Below, piece after piece: positions 32,183 through 39,939 of a stretch of 64,000 bases of DNA. Numbering within the stretch: position 1 is the first letter of the stretch; each line of letters starts with the position of its first letter. A program made the translations under genes and the position numbers. The stretch is from Streptomyces bottropensis ATCC 25435 (GTDB lineage Bacteria; Actinomycetota; Actinomycetes; Streptomycetales; Streptomycetaceae), in NCBI RefSeq assembly GCF_000383595.1, contig NZ_KB911581.1:8329519-8393518 (forward strand). Reading direction: 5' to 3'. The notes beneath the pieces were generated by a model. That model saw nothing but the letters and a program-made list of their open reading frames with translations. It did not search any database and was not told where the DNA came from.

Positions 32183-33115
32183 ATGTCATTACCCGTGGAG
32201 TTCCACGACATCGCCAAGCGCGTGAACAACTGGGGGCGTTGGGGGGCCGACGACGAGATCGGCACCCTCAACCTGATCACCGACGAGGTCGTACGGGAGG
32301 CCGCGGCATCGGTCCGCACCGGGCGCCGGGTGCCGCTCGCACTACCCCTCCAGCAGGACGGCGTGCAGACGGGGATGATGCCGGGCCGGGTGAACCCGCT
32401 GCACGCGATGGTGCAGATCAACCAGGAGATCTTCGGTCCGGGCACGGTGGCGTGCAGCGACGACGCGGTGACCATGGGACTGCAGGCGGCGACGCACTGG
32501 GACGCGCTCACCCATGTCTCGCACTCGGGCCGGATCTACAACGGCCGCCCGGCGGACACCATCACCCCGCACGGCGGCGCGGCCTTCGCCGGCATCGACA
32601 AGGCCCGGCACATCGTCTCGCGCGGTGTACTCCTGGACATCCCGCGCGCCCTGGGCCGCGACGACGACCGGCTGCCCGGCGACCACGCGGTCACCCCCGA
32701 AGACCTGGACGCGGCCGAGGAGTTGGCGGGGACGCGGGTCCGCGCGGGGGACATCGTCCTGGTTCGCACGGGGCAGATCCGGACCTACCTGGCCGGCGAC
32801 AAGCACGGGTACGCGTTCCCCTCGCCGGGGCTCTCCGTGCGCACCCCGGAGTGGTTCCACGCGCGCGATGTCGCCGCCGTCGCCAACGACACCCTGACGT
32901 TCGAGATCTTCCCGCCGGAGATCGAGGACCTGTGGCTGCCGGTGCACGCGCTCCACCTGGTCGAGATGGGCATGCCGCAGGGGCAGAACTGGAATCTGGA
33001 AGAGTTGTCCACAGCCTGTGGACAACTTACGCGGTACGACTTCCTGCTCTCGGCGATGCCCGAACCGTTCGTCGGCGCCACGGGCACGCCGGTGGCGCCG
33101 ATCGCCCTCCTGTAG
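32183..33115 (+). CDS. Cyclase-family hydrolase (kynurenine formamidase fold)
   Basis: 310 residues. The metal-binding signature of the cyclase/formamidase family is visible as ATHWDALTHVSHSGRIYNG (around residue 108-126), with further family segments RGVLLDIPR, RAGDIVLVRTGQ and FHARDVAAVANDTLTFE. Members hydrolyse amides or cyclic compounds, so ring opening is one possible role in the surrounding pathway. ATG 32183 follows GGGGAGGG at good spacing, and the long open frame upstream lacks coding pattern. The gene contains an inverted pair of DnaA boxes near its 3' end. Confidence 0.82.
   Translation: MSLPVEFHDIAKRVNNWGRWGADDEIGTLNLITDEVVREAAASVRTGRRVPLALPLQQDGVQTGMMPGRVNPLHAMVQINQEIFGPGTVACSDDAVTMGLQAATHWDALTHVSHSGRIYNGRPADTITPHGGAAFAGIDKARHIVSRGVLLDIPRALGRDDDRLPGDHAVTPEDLDAAEELAGTRVRAGDIVLVRTGQIRTYLAGDKHGYAFPSPGLSVRTPEWFHARDVAAVANDTLTFEIFPPEIEDLWLPVHALHLVEMGMPQGQNWNLEELSTACGQLTRYDFLLSAMPEPFVGATGTPVAPIALL
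33003..33027. promoter_or_regulatory. Inverted pair of perfect DnaA boxes inside the cyclase gene
   Basis: TTGTCCACA (33005-33013) and TGTGGACAA (33017-33025) are separated by three bases, and the symmetry extends to AG/CT outside. TTGTCCACA is the strong DnaA box of Streptomyces oriC. The site encodes ordinary residues (LSTACGQL). Confidence 0.65.
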
Positions 33116-33693
33116 ACACGCCGCGACACGGGGACTGCGCATCACGGAGACTTCGGATCACGGGACCTTCAAGCCATGGGACTTCGGGCCATCGGGCCCC
33201 TGAGCCGGCTGGCGGCGCGGCGCTGTCCGCCCCGAGCACGGCACCGCGCGCCGCCATCCGGCTTCGGCGGACCCGCTCCGCCCCCGCCTGCGCGAGCCGA
33301 CGCCGAACGCGACCCACGCTCGTCGAGGACTTCCGTCACCGAAGCCCTCGTCGTCCCCTCGCGGTGAATCGCTGGACACAAGCGTGATCAAACGGACAGG
33401 ACACGTCAACACCCGTTCGGGGAGCAGGCAGACGAAACCGGCATCGTGGCGGTGCGTACGGAAGCACGTCCCGGCGCACGGCCGGGCCACCGCCGACCAC
33501 CACCCCGCGCCACGCACTCACGCGCAGGCGCGTGCGGCGCACCTACGGGCGACCGCGCACACCTGACGCCCCAACGGGAGGCCGGCCCACCGAGCGGCGG
33601 CAGGGGCAGGGGGTACGCCGTCGCCCGTCGCCCCGCACGCCGCACCCCGCACCCCGCACCCCGCACCCCGCACCCCGCACAGGACAGCCCCGG
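33116..33693. other. Non-coding gap with a tandem heptamer
   Basis: No gene is supported. It contains GC-rich partial repeats after the cyclase gene and 5.5 perfect copies of GCACCCC at 33642-33680, 14 bp before the 3' end of the HATPase gene. Short open frames here lack ribosome binding sites and known motifs. Confidence 0.5.
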
Positions 33694-34299
33694 CTAGACC
33701 GGCTCGTAGGCCATTCCGTCGTACGCCATTCCGTCGTACGCCATCCCCTCGCACACCAGGCTCTCCCGGGCGACCGCGGCGACCCCCGTCACCGCGCTGC
33801 ACGCCGGATAGACCGCCGGCGCCACGACGCCGCTGCCCGCTCCCGGCGCACCACCCGACGCCCCCGAGGCGCCCCTCGCCCCGGCGACCCCCGGCACCAC
33901 CCGGTCCAGCTCGCACCAGATGCGCTTGCCGACACCCTCATAGGACCAGCCCCAGCGGTCCGCGAGGACCTCGACCAGGGCGAGGCCCCGCCCGCCCGTC
34001 TCGTCACCGTCGGCGCATCGCGGGGTCGGCGGACACGCACTGGTGTCGGCGACCTCCAGGCGGACCTTGCCGACCGCACCGTCGCGCAGGGCGGACAGCA
34101 GCAGCCGCAGCACGGCCGGACGGCCGGTGTGGACCACCGCGTTGGTGACCAGCTCGGAGACGAGGAGGATCAGCGTCTCGGCGAGCGGCTCGTCGTCCCC
34201 TATCCCGGACCCGGCGAGCCGTGAACGGGCCCATCTCCGTGCGCGACCCACCTCTGCGGGGTCGGGCCGGATCTCCAGCTGCACTTGAAGCACCTGCAC
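33694..34299 (-). CDS. Anti-sigma-factor-like HATPase protein (RsbW/SpoIIAB family) with a repetitive tail
   Basis: 201 residues. The HATPase_c domain covers about 1-135: the N-box-like LVSELVTNAVVHTG, the VADTSACPPTP region, GGRGLALVEVLADRWGW and a final RIWCELD. Such proteins are abundant in Streptomyces and act as serine kinases or anti-sigma switches. The extra C-terminus of about 65 residues is Gly/Ala/Ser-rich and ends in a five-residue repeat, GMAYD, copied by a 15-bp DNA repeat. The start codon is near GTG/ATG 34299; the region upstream has a palindrome. Confidence 0.8.
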   Translation of the reverse strand: MQVLQVQLEIRPDPAEVGRARRWARSRLAGSGIGDDEPLAETLILLVSELVTNAVVHTGRPAVLRLLLSALRDGAVGKVRLEVADTSACPPTPRCADGDETGGRGLALVEVLADRWGWSYEGVGKRIWCELDRVVPGVAGARGASGASGGAPGAGSGVVAPAVYPACSAVTGVAAVARESLVCEGMAYDGMAYDGMAYEPV

Positions 34300-34813
34300 C
34301 GCTCACACCATCCGAACCGGCGGACACATCGCCGCACGCCCCTCAGGGGCCACGATCGTGGTCATCTGCTGCCTGGCCGACGCCACCGTCAACGACACCG
34401 TCGGCACCGGGATCACGGAACGTGATCCCCTTACAGGACAGCATGGTTGACGTACAGTCACCTCAACAAGCGCTTCGGGCATATTCCAGCGCGAAGGAGT
34501 ACGCGTACGGCATACTGTGCGACGCTCATCGCGGCGAGTCGAACAGACCGGGGCCGCGAGACTTCGGCCCACTTCACGAGCGCCGCGCACCGCCGGATCC
34601 GGGGCCGCCACAGGGGCAACACCGACTCGGCTCGACCTCGGAACCACTCGCATCCACCAGAAGGTACCGGAGCGGGACTCCGACTCCAGGCCGTGACAAG
34701 TCACACTCAGGACACAACCCGATATCAACGCTCGGTAATTCCGGTATGCCACGTTCCGCGACATTCGAGTGTTACGCCGCCACACCTTTACGTTCCGCGC
34801 CTGGTCAGCGCGG
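34300..34813. other. Upstream region of the HATPase gene, lower GC
   Basis: No convincing gene; the open frames here have atypical composition. The region carries a perfect palindrome (separate entry), a TACGCGTA palindrome near 34502 and a stretch of relatively low GC at 34440-34800, suggesting promoter sequence or acquired DNA. Confidence 0.4.
34409..34429. promoter_or_regulatory. Perfect 9+9 palindrome upstream of the HATPase gene
   Basis: GGGATCACG and CGTGATCCC are separated by GAA, 110 bp upstream of the HATPase start. It could be an operator for that gene or a short hairpin in its leader. Confidence 0.5.
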
Positions 34814-35698
34814 TCAGCCCGCCTCGACCAACAGTTCCCCCGCCAGCAACTCCTCACTCTCCGTGATCGATCCGCCACGTTCCGCCCGCACCCACGCCCG
34901 CTTCAGACACAGGTGTACGTCGGCCTCCCAGGTGAACCCCATGCCGCCGTGCACCTGGAGACAGTCGCGCGCCCCGCGCACCGCGGCCTCGTCGGCCAGC
35001 AGGCGGGCCGCCGCGATGTCCACCGGATCGGCGGTCACGGCCGCCGCGTACACCGCCGCCCGCGCCACCTCCACCCGCACCAGCAGTTCGGCACAGAGAT
35101 GCTTGACCGCCTGGAACGCCCCGACCGGCCGCCCGAACTGCTCGCGCGTCCGGGCGTGTTGCACCGCGGCCTCACAGGCCCGCACCGCCGTCCCCAACTG
35201 CTCGGCGGCGGTGAGCAGGACGAACAGATCATCGGGGCGGGCGGCCGAACCGGCCCCGGGGACCCGGTGCAGCGGCGTCAACGGGTCGACGGACCGCAGC
35301 TCCACGGCCTCCCCCGCCTCCCCCACGACCACGTCCGCCTCCGTCAGCCACTCCACCAGTCCCCCGCCCCCGACAGCGGTGACGACGGCCTCCCCGGTCG
35401 CCGCCCCCGGCACCACCCCCGCCGCGAGATGCGTGGCCACGAGCGGCCCCGGCAACAGGGCCCGCCCGGCCTCCTCGAACACCAACACGGCCTCCGGCAG
35501 CCCCGCCCCGACCCCGTCCCGCGCCTCCGGCAGCCGCAACGCGAAGAACCCGACCGCCCCCAAATCCCGCCACAGCTCCCGGTCCAGCCGGGGCCGGTCG
35601 ACGGCGGCCCGGAGCGCCTCCCGCCCGAAACGCCGTGCCAGGAACTCCCGTACGCCGTCCCGCAACGCCTGTTGATCCTCAGTGAGTCGAAACCGCAT
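34814..35698 (-). CDS. Acyl-CoA dehydrogenase, short second-subunit type
   Basis: 294 residues, shorter than the usual 350-400. It has an N-terminal FRLTEDQQALRDGVREFLARR and a C-terminal helical domain with REQFGRPVGAFQAVKHLCAELL and DCLQVHGGMGFTWEADVHLCLKR, but a compressed middle and no SEPxAGSDL motif. It most likely pairs with the full-length dehydrogenase directly upstream as an alpha2beta2 enzyme, like the actinobacterial FadE pairs that dehydrogenate bulky CoA esters. ATG 35698 has GAGGAGGGG upstream; the frame is open further upstream. Last gene of the amidohydrolase operon. Confidence 0.85.
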   Translation of the reverse strand: MRFRLTEDQQALRDGVREFLARRFGREALRAAVDRPRLDRELWRDLGAVGFFALRLPEARDGVGAGLPEAVLVFEEAGRALLPGPLVATHLAAGVVPGAATGEAVVTAVGGGGLVEWLTEADVVVGEAGEAVELRSVDPLTPLHRVPGAGSAARPDDLFVLLTAAEQLGTAVRACEAAVQHARTREQFGRPVGAFQAVKHLCAELLVRVEVARAAVYAAAVTADPVDIAAARLLADEAAVRGARDCLQVHGGMGFTWEADVHLCLKRAWVRAERGGSITESEELLAGELLVEAG

Positions 35699-35815
35699 AG
35701 CCGAGAGCCCCTCCTCAACCCCGAGTACGACACCGCGCCCCACAGGGGCGCGGGAAACCGCACGAGCGACCCCACGCGGCCGCGGACCACCACACCCCCG
35801 CCCCTGTCGCCCCCC

Positions 35816-36946
35816 TCACCCCTTGGGCAACCCCAGAATCCGCTCACCCACGATGTTCCGCTGGATCTCCGACGTCCCGGCCGCGATCGTGTACGACAGC
35901 GAACCCAGCCGGTCGAGAACCCACGGCCGCCCCAGATCGACCGCCTCCGCCCCCAGCACCTCCCCCGCCGCGTCGAACAGCTCCTGCCGCGCGCGCGAGT
36001 ACCTCAGCTTGAAGACCGAGCCCCCCACTCCCGGCACACCACCGCTCGCCTCCGCCGCGCTCACGTTCCACTGCGTGAGCCGCCACAGGGCCCGGAACTC
36101 CGCGTTCAGCCGCCCCAGCCTCCGCCGCACCGAGGAGTCGTCCCAGCGTCCGTTCGCCCGCGCCTGGCGCGCGACCTCCCCCAACACCCGCCGACAGGCG
36201 ACCACTTCGCCCACGAACGCCGTCCCGCGCTCGAACGACAGCGTCACCATCGTCACGCGCCACCCGTCGTTCTCCTCGCCCACCCGGTTGGCCACCGGCA
36301 CCCGCACCTCGTCGAGGAAGACCTCGGCGAACTCGGTGGAGCCGGCGAGCGTGCGCAGCGGCCGTACGGTCACGCCGGGCGCGTCCATGGGCATCGCCAG
36401 CCAGGTGATGCCCCGGTGCTTCGGCGCGTCCGGATCCGTGCGCACCAACAGCTCGCACCAGTCGGCGACTTCGGCGTGCGAGGTCCAGATCTTGGACCCG
36501 CTCACCACGTACGCGTCGCCGTCCCGGCGCGCGCGGGTGCGCAGCGACGCGAGGTCGGAACCGGCGTCCGGTTCGCTGAACCCCTGGCACCACACCTCCT
36601 CGCCGCGCAGGATCGGCGGGAGCCAGCGGGCCCGCTGGCCGGGGGTGCCCTCGGCGGCGATCGTGGGCCCCGCGTGCAGCAGCCCCACGAAGCCGGCGCC
36701 CACGTAAGGGGCGCCCGCCCGTTCGGTCTCCTCCAGGAAGATCAGCCGCGTGGTCGGCGAGGCGTCCCAGTGGACGTCGGCGTACCCGGCGTCGTACAGC
36801 GTCCGTTGCCAGCCGAGGTCGTAGGCGCGTCGTCCGGGCCAGTCGCCGGGCGACGGTTTCGGCGGCAGCGAGGGGAGCGTCTTCGCCAGCCACTCCCGCA
36901 GCCGCGCCCGGAACTCCTCCTGCGCCGGGCTGTACGCGAGGTCCAT
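35816..36946 (-). CDS. Acyl-CoA dehydrogenase, full-length subunit
   Basis: 376 residues. Landmarks are the WCQGFSEPDAGSDLASLRTRAR flavin-binding region, SKIWTSHAEVADWCELLVRT, and a C-terminal SLSYTIAAGTSEIQRNIVGERILGLP. It belongs to the same group as the enzyme at 29.9 kb. Gene order amidohydrolase, large dehydrogenase, small dehydrogenase, with gaps of 11 bp and 117 bp (the latter holding a dispersed-repeat copy), supports one operon under operator site 13. Substrate probably a branched or alicyclic acyl-CoA. Confidence 0.88.
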   Translation of the reverse strand: MDLAYSPAQEEFRARLREWLAKTLPSLPPKPSPGDWPGRRAYDLGWQRTLYDAGYADVHWDASPTTRLIFLEETERAGAPYVGAGFVGLLHAGPTIAAEGTPGQRARWLPPILRGEEVWCQGFSEPDAGSDLASLRTRARRDGDAYVVSGSKIWTSHAEVADWCELLVRTDPDAPKHRGITWLAMPMDAPGVTVRPLRTLAGSTEFAEVFLDEVRVPVANRVGEENDGWRVTMVTLSFERGTAFVGEVVACRRVLGEVARQARANGRWDDSSVRRRLGRLNAEFRALWRLTQWNVSAAEASGGVPGVGGSVFKLRYSRARQELFDAAGEVLGAEAVDLGRPWVLDRLGSLSYTIAAGTSEIQRNIVGERILGLPKG

Positions 36947-36957
36947 CGCCCGGGGCC

Positions 36958-38163
36958 CTACGTGCCGAGGTGGCGGTCGAGGTCCAGGCCGAGCATGCGG
37001 ATCGCGTTGCCGCGCATGAGCTTGTAGACCGTCTCGTCGTCGAGGCCCTTCACATGGTCGAGGGCGACCTCCTTGGTGTGCGGAAAGGTCGAGTCGACGT
37101 GCGGGTAGTCGGTCTCGAAGGTGGCGTTGTCCCGCCCGACGACGTCCAGCGAGGCGATGCCGTGCTTGTCGCGGAAGAAGCAGCAGAACATCTGCCGGTA
37201 GTAGTACGTCGAGGGCGGCTCGGGGATCAGGTCGCGTACGCCGCCCCAGGCGCGGTGCTCCTCCCAGACGTCGTCGGCGCGTTCCAGGGCGTAGGGGATC
37301 CAGCCCATCTGACCCTCGCTGTAGGCGAGTTTGAGGCGGGGGAACTTCACCAGGACCCCGCTGAAGAGGAAGTCCATCATCGAGGCCATCGCGTTGTTGA
37401 AGGAGAGCGAGGCCTGGACGGCGGGGGGTGCGTCGGGGGAGGCGGCCGGCATCTGGGAGCTGGAGCCGATGTGCATGTTGACGACCGTCCCGGTCTCCTG
37501 GCAGACCGCGAAGAAGGGGTCCCAGTAGCCGGAGTGGATGGAGGGCAGTCCGAGGTAGGTGGGGATCTCGGAGAAGGTGACGGCCCGGACGCCCCGGGCG
37601 GCGTTCCGCTCGATCTCCGCGACCGCGAGGTCGATGTCCCACAGGGGGATCAGGCAGAGCGGGATGAGCCGGCCGCCGCTGTCGCCGCACCACTCCTCGA
37701 CCATCCAGTCGTTGTAGGCGCGCACGCAGGCCAGGGCCACCTCCTTGTCGTGCGCCTCGGCGAAGGTCTGACCGCAGAAGCGCGGGAAGGTCGGGAAGCA
37801 CAGCGAGGCCTCGACGTGGTTGAGGTCCATGTCCGCCAGCCGGGCCTTCGGGTCCCAGCAGCCGCGCCGCATCTCCTCGCGGGTGATCCCCTCCAGGGTC
37901 ATCTCGTCCCGGTCGAAGCCGACGGCCGCGATGTTCCGCTTGTACGGGAACTTCAGGTCCTCGTAGATCCACCAGTCCGTCGGCTGCCCCTCGGGGTCCA
38001 TCGTGATCCGGTACTTGCCGGCGATGTACGCCAGCTCGCCGATCCCGGCGGTGAGGGGCTTCGGGCCCCGGTCGCGGTACTTCTCCGGCAGCCAGGTGTC
38101 GAAGAGGTGCGCGGGCTCGATCACATGGTCGTCGACGCTGATGATGCGGGGCAGTTCGGTCAT
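36958..38163 (-). CDS. Amidohydrolase-2 family metal-dependent hydrolase/decarboxylase
   Basis: 401 residues of the ACMSD-like amidohydrolase group. The N-terminal metal motif is ISVDDHVIEPAHLF (HxxEP variant of the usual HxH). Later segments are CFPTFPRFCGQTF, VNMHIGSSSQM with a metal-binding His, and ETDYPHVDSTFP with the terminal Asp region. Members decarboxylate or hydrolyse ring carboxylates. It is the first gene of a leftward operon with two acyl-CoA dehydrogenases; its start is 20 bp from operator site 13, so repression would be direct. Confidence 0.85.
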   Translation of the reverse strand: MTELPRIISVDDHVIEPAHLFDTWLPEKYRDRGPKPLTAGIGELAYIAGKYRITMDPEGQPTDWWIYEDLKFPYKRNIAAVGFDRDEMTLEGITREEMRRGCWDPKARLADMDLNHVEASLCFPTFPRFCGQTFAEAHDKEVALACVRAYNDWMVEEWCGDSGGRLIPLCLIPLWDIDLAVAEIERNAARGVRAVTFSEIPTYLGLPSIHSGYWDPFFAVCQETGTVVNMHIGSSSQMPAASPDAPPAVQASLSFNNAMASMMDFLFSGVLVKFPRLKLAYSEGQMGWIPYALERADDVWEEHRAWGGVRDLIPEPPSTYYYRQMFCCFFRDKHGIASLDVVGRDNATFETDYPHVDSTFPHTKEVALDHVKGLDDETVYKLMRGNAIRMLGLDLDRHLGT

Positions 38164-38182
38164 GGATCCCCCACTCAGTTAT

Positions 38183-38197
38183 CTGATGGACCGTCAG
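38183..38197. promoter_or_regulatory. CTGAC-N5-GTCAG operator, site 13
   Basis: CTGATGGACCGTCAG, one mismatch in the left arm. It lies 20 bp upstream of the leftward amidohydrolase start. Confidence 0.75.
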
Positions 38198-38267
38198 ATC
38201 CTCGTGAGCAGGTTAGTGGCACACCCCTGGACCGACAAGGCGCCCCGGCCTACGCTCTGGCCACGAT

Positions 38268-38282
38268 CTGACATACCGTCAG
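38268..38282. promoter_or_regulatory. CTGAC-N5-GTCAG operator, site 14
   Basis: CTGACATACCGTCAG has perfect arms. It is 145 bp upstream of the rightward acyl-CoA ligase, with a long hairpin between them, and is the last operator found in the window. Confidence 0.75.
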
Positions 38283-38302
38283 CCAGTGGCGAGTGAGCCG
38301 AA

Positions 38303-38389
38303 GGGGCGCGTCGGTGTCGAGCCCGCGAGCGCGCGGAGGCCCGCGGGGTCGAGCACGGTCGCGGGCTCGGACACCGACCGGAGCGCCCC
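38303..38389 (+). ncRNA. Long structured leader upstream of the second acyl-CoA ligase
   Basis: Arms at 38303-38328 and 38359-38389 pair along almost their whole length (GGGGCGCG with CGGAGCGCCCC; TCGGTGTC with GACACCGA; GAGCCCGCGA with TCGCGGGCTC) around a GC-rich 30-nt loop. It ends 38 nt before the GTG start. It may be an mRNA leader structure; no known riboswitch class was recognised. Confidence 0.45.
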
Positions 38390-38427
38390 GGAGGCGAACC
38401 GAGCCTCAAAAGAAGGGGCCCCGCGCT

Positions 38428-39939
38428 GTGAATGACACCGCCCACGCACTCGGCACGTCCCGCACCCTCTGGGAACTCCTCGACCGCCGCGCCGGCCTCA
38501 CCCCCGACCGGCCCGTCCTCCTCCAGGACGACCGCACCCTGAGCTTCGGCGAACTGCGCGCCCGAGCCGAGCGGGTGGCGGCCGGGCTGTACGACAGGGG
38601 CGTACGCCCCGGCACGGTCGTCGCCTGGCAGCTGCCCACCCGGATCGAGACGGTCCTGCTCTCCTTCGCCCTGGCCCGCCTCGGCGCCGTCCAGTCCCCG
38701 GTGATCCCCTTCTACCGCGACCGCGAGGTCGGCTTCGCGCTGCGGGAGTCGAAGGCGGAGTTCTTCGCGGTGCCGGGCCAGTGGCGGGGCTTCGACCACA
38801 CGGAGATGGCCCGGCGGCTGGCGGCGCGCGGCGTCTTCGAGGCGTACGACCTGCTCCCGGACGGCGATCCCTCGACGCTCCCGGCCCCGCCGGACGACGG
38901 CACCTCCGTCCGCTGGATCTACTGGACCTCGGGCACCACCTCCGACCCCAAGGGCGTCCTCCACACCGACCGTTCGCTCATCGCGGGCGGCTCCTGTCTC
39001 GCCCACGCGCTACGGCTCACCTCGGACGACGTCGGCTCGATCGCCTTCCCGTACGCGCACATCGGCGGCCCCGACTACATGGTGATGCTGCTGCTGTACG
39101 GCTTCCCGGCGGTGCTGTTCGAGCACTTCGCGCTGCCGGCCGCACTGGAGGGCTACCGCAAGCACGGGGTGACGGTGGCGGGCGGGTCGACGGCGTTCTA
39201 CTCCATGTTCCTGGCCGAGCAGCGCAAACAGCCCGGTGTTCCCGTCGTTCCCACCCTGCGGCTGCTGGCGGGCGGCGGGGCCCCGAAACCGCCCGAGGTC
39301 TACCACGCCGTCGTCCGGGAGATGGGCGTGCAGCTCACCCACGGGTACGGCATGACGGAGGTCCCGATGATCACGATGGGGGCGCCGGACGACTCGGTGG
39401 AGAACCTGGCGACGACGGAGGGGCGGCCGCCGGCCGGGATGGAGATACGGATCGCGGCGGACGGCGAGGTTCGGCTGCGGGGGGAGGCCGTCTGCCGGGG
39501 CTATCTGGACCCCGCGCAGTCGGCGACGGCGTTCGACGCGGACGGGTTCTTCGTGACGGGCGACCTCGGGCACCTGACCGACAGCGGCCATCTGGTGCTG
39601 ACCGGGCGCCTCAAGGACGTCATCATCCGCAAGGGCGAGAACATCTCGGCGAAGGAGATCGAGGACCTGCTGCACCGCCACCCGGCGGTGCGGGACGTGG
39701 CGGTGATCGGTCTCCCCGACGCCGAACGCGGGGAACGGGTCTGCGCGGTCGTGGAACAGCCGCCGGCGACCGAGGCGCTGACCCTGGAGGCGGTGACGTC
39801 GTACCTGCGCGCGGAAGGGCTGTCGGTCCACAAGCTGCCGGAGCAGGTGGAGGTGGTGGACGCCCTTCCGCGCAACGAGACCCTGCGGAAGGTCCTCAAG
39901 TACAAGCTGCGCGAGCGTTATTCGGGCACGGTGAAGTAG
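38428..39939 (+). CDS. Acyl-CoA ligase (class I adenylate-forming)
   Basis: 503 residues. P-loop IYWTSGTTSDPKGVLHT, HGYGMTEVPM, GFFVTGDLGHL and GRLKDVIIRKGENISAKEIE identify an AMP-forming acid:CoA ligase, similar to cyclohexanecarboxylate- or medium-chain-acid-activating enzymes. GTG 38428 follows AAGAAGGGG at 10-nt spacing; the open frame upstream runs through the structured leader and is non-coding. It is divergent from the amidohydrolase operon with operators 13 and 14 between them. Its 3' end overlaps that of the EF-hand gene by 22 bp, tail to tail. Confidence 0.85.
   Translation: MNDTAHALGTSRTLWELLDRRAGLTPDRPVLLQDDRTLSFGELRARAERVAAGLYDRGVRPGTVVAWQLPTRIETVLLSFALARLGAVQSPVIPFYRDREVGFALRESKAEFFAVPGQWRGFDHTEMARRLAARGVFEAYDLLPDGDPSTLPAPPDDGTSVRWIYWTSGTTSDPKGVLHTDRSLIAGGSCLAHALRLTSDDVGSIAFPYAHIGGPDYMVMLLLYGFPAVLFEHFALPAALEGYRKHGVTVAGGSTAFYSMFLAEQRKQPGVPVVPTLRLLAGGGAPKPPEVYHAVVREMGVQLTHGYGMTEVPMITMGAPDDSVENLATTEGRPPAGMEIRIAADGEVRLRGEAVCRGYLDPAQSATAFDADGFFVTGDLGHLTDSGHLVLTGRLKDVIIRKGENISAKEIEDLLHRHPAVRDVAVIGLPDAERGERVCAVVEQPPATEALTLEAVTSYLRAEGLSVHKLPEQVEVVDALPRNETLRKVLKYKLRERYSGTVK

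Noticed and set aside
34447..34461. TTGACGTACAGTCAC as another regulon operator
   Set aside because: Three arm mismatches and no acyl-CoA gene starts nearby.
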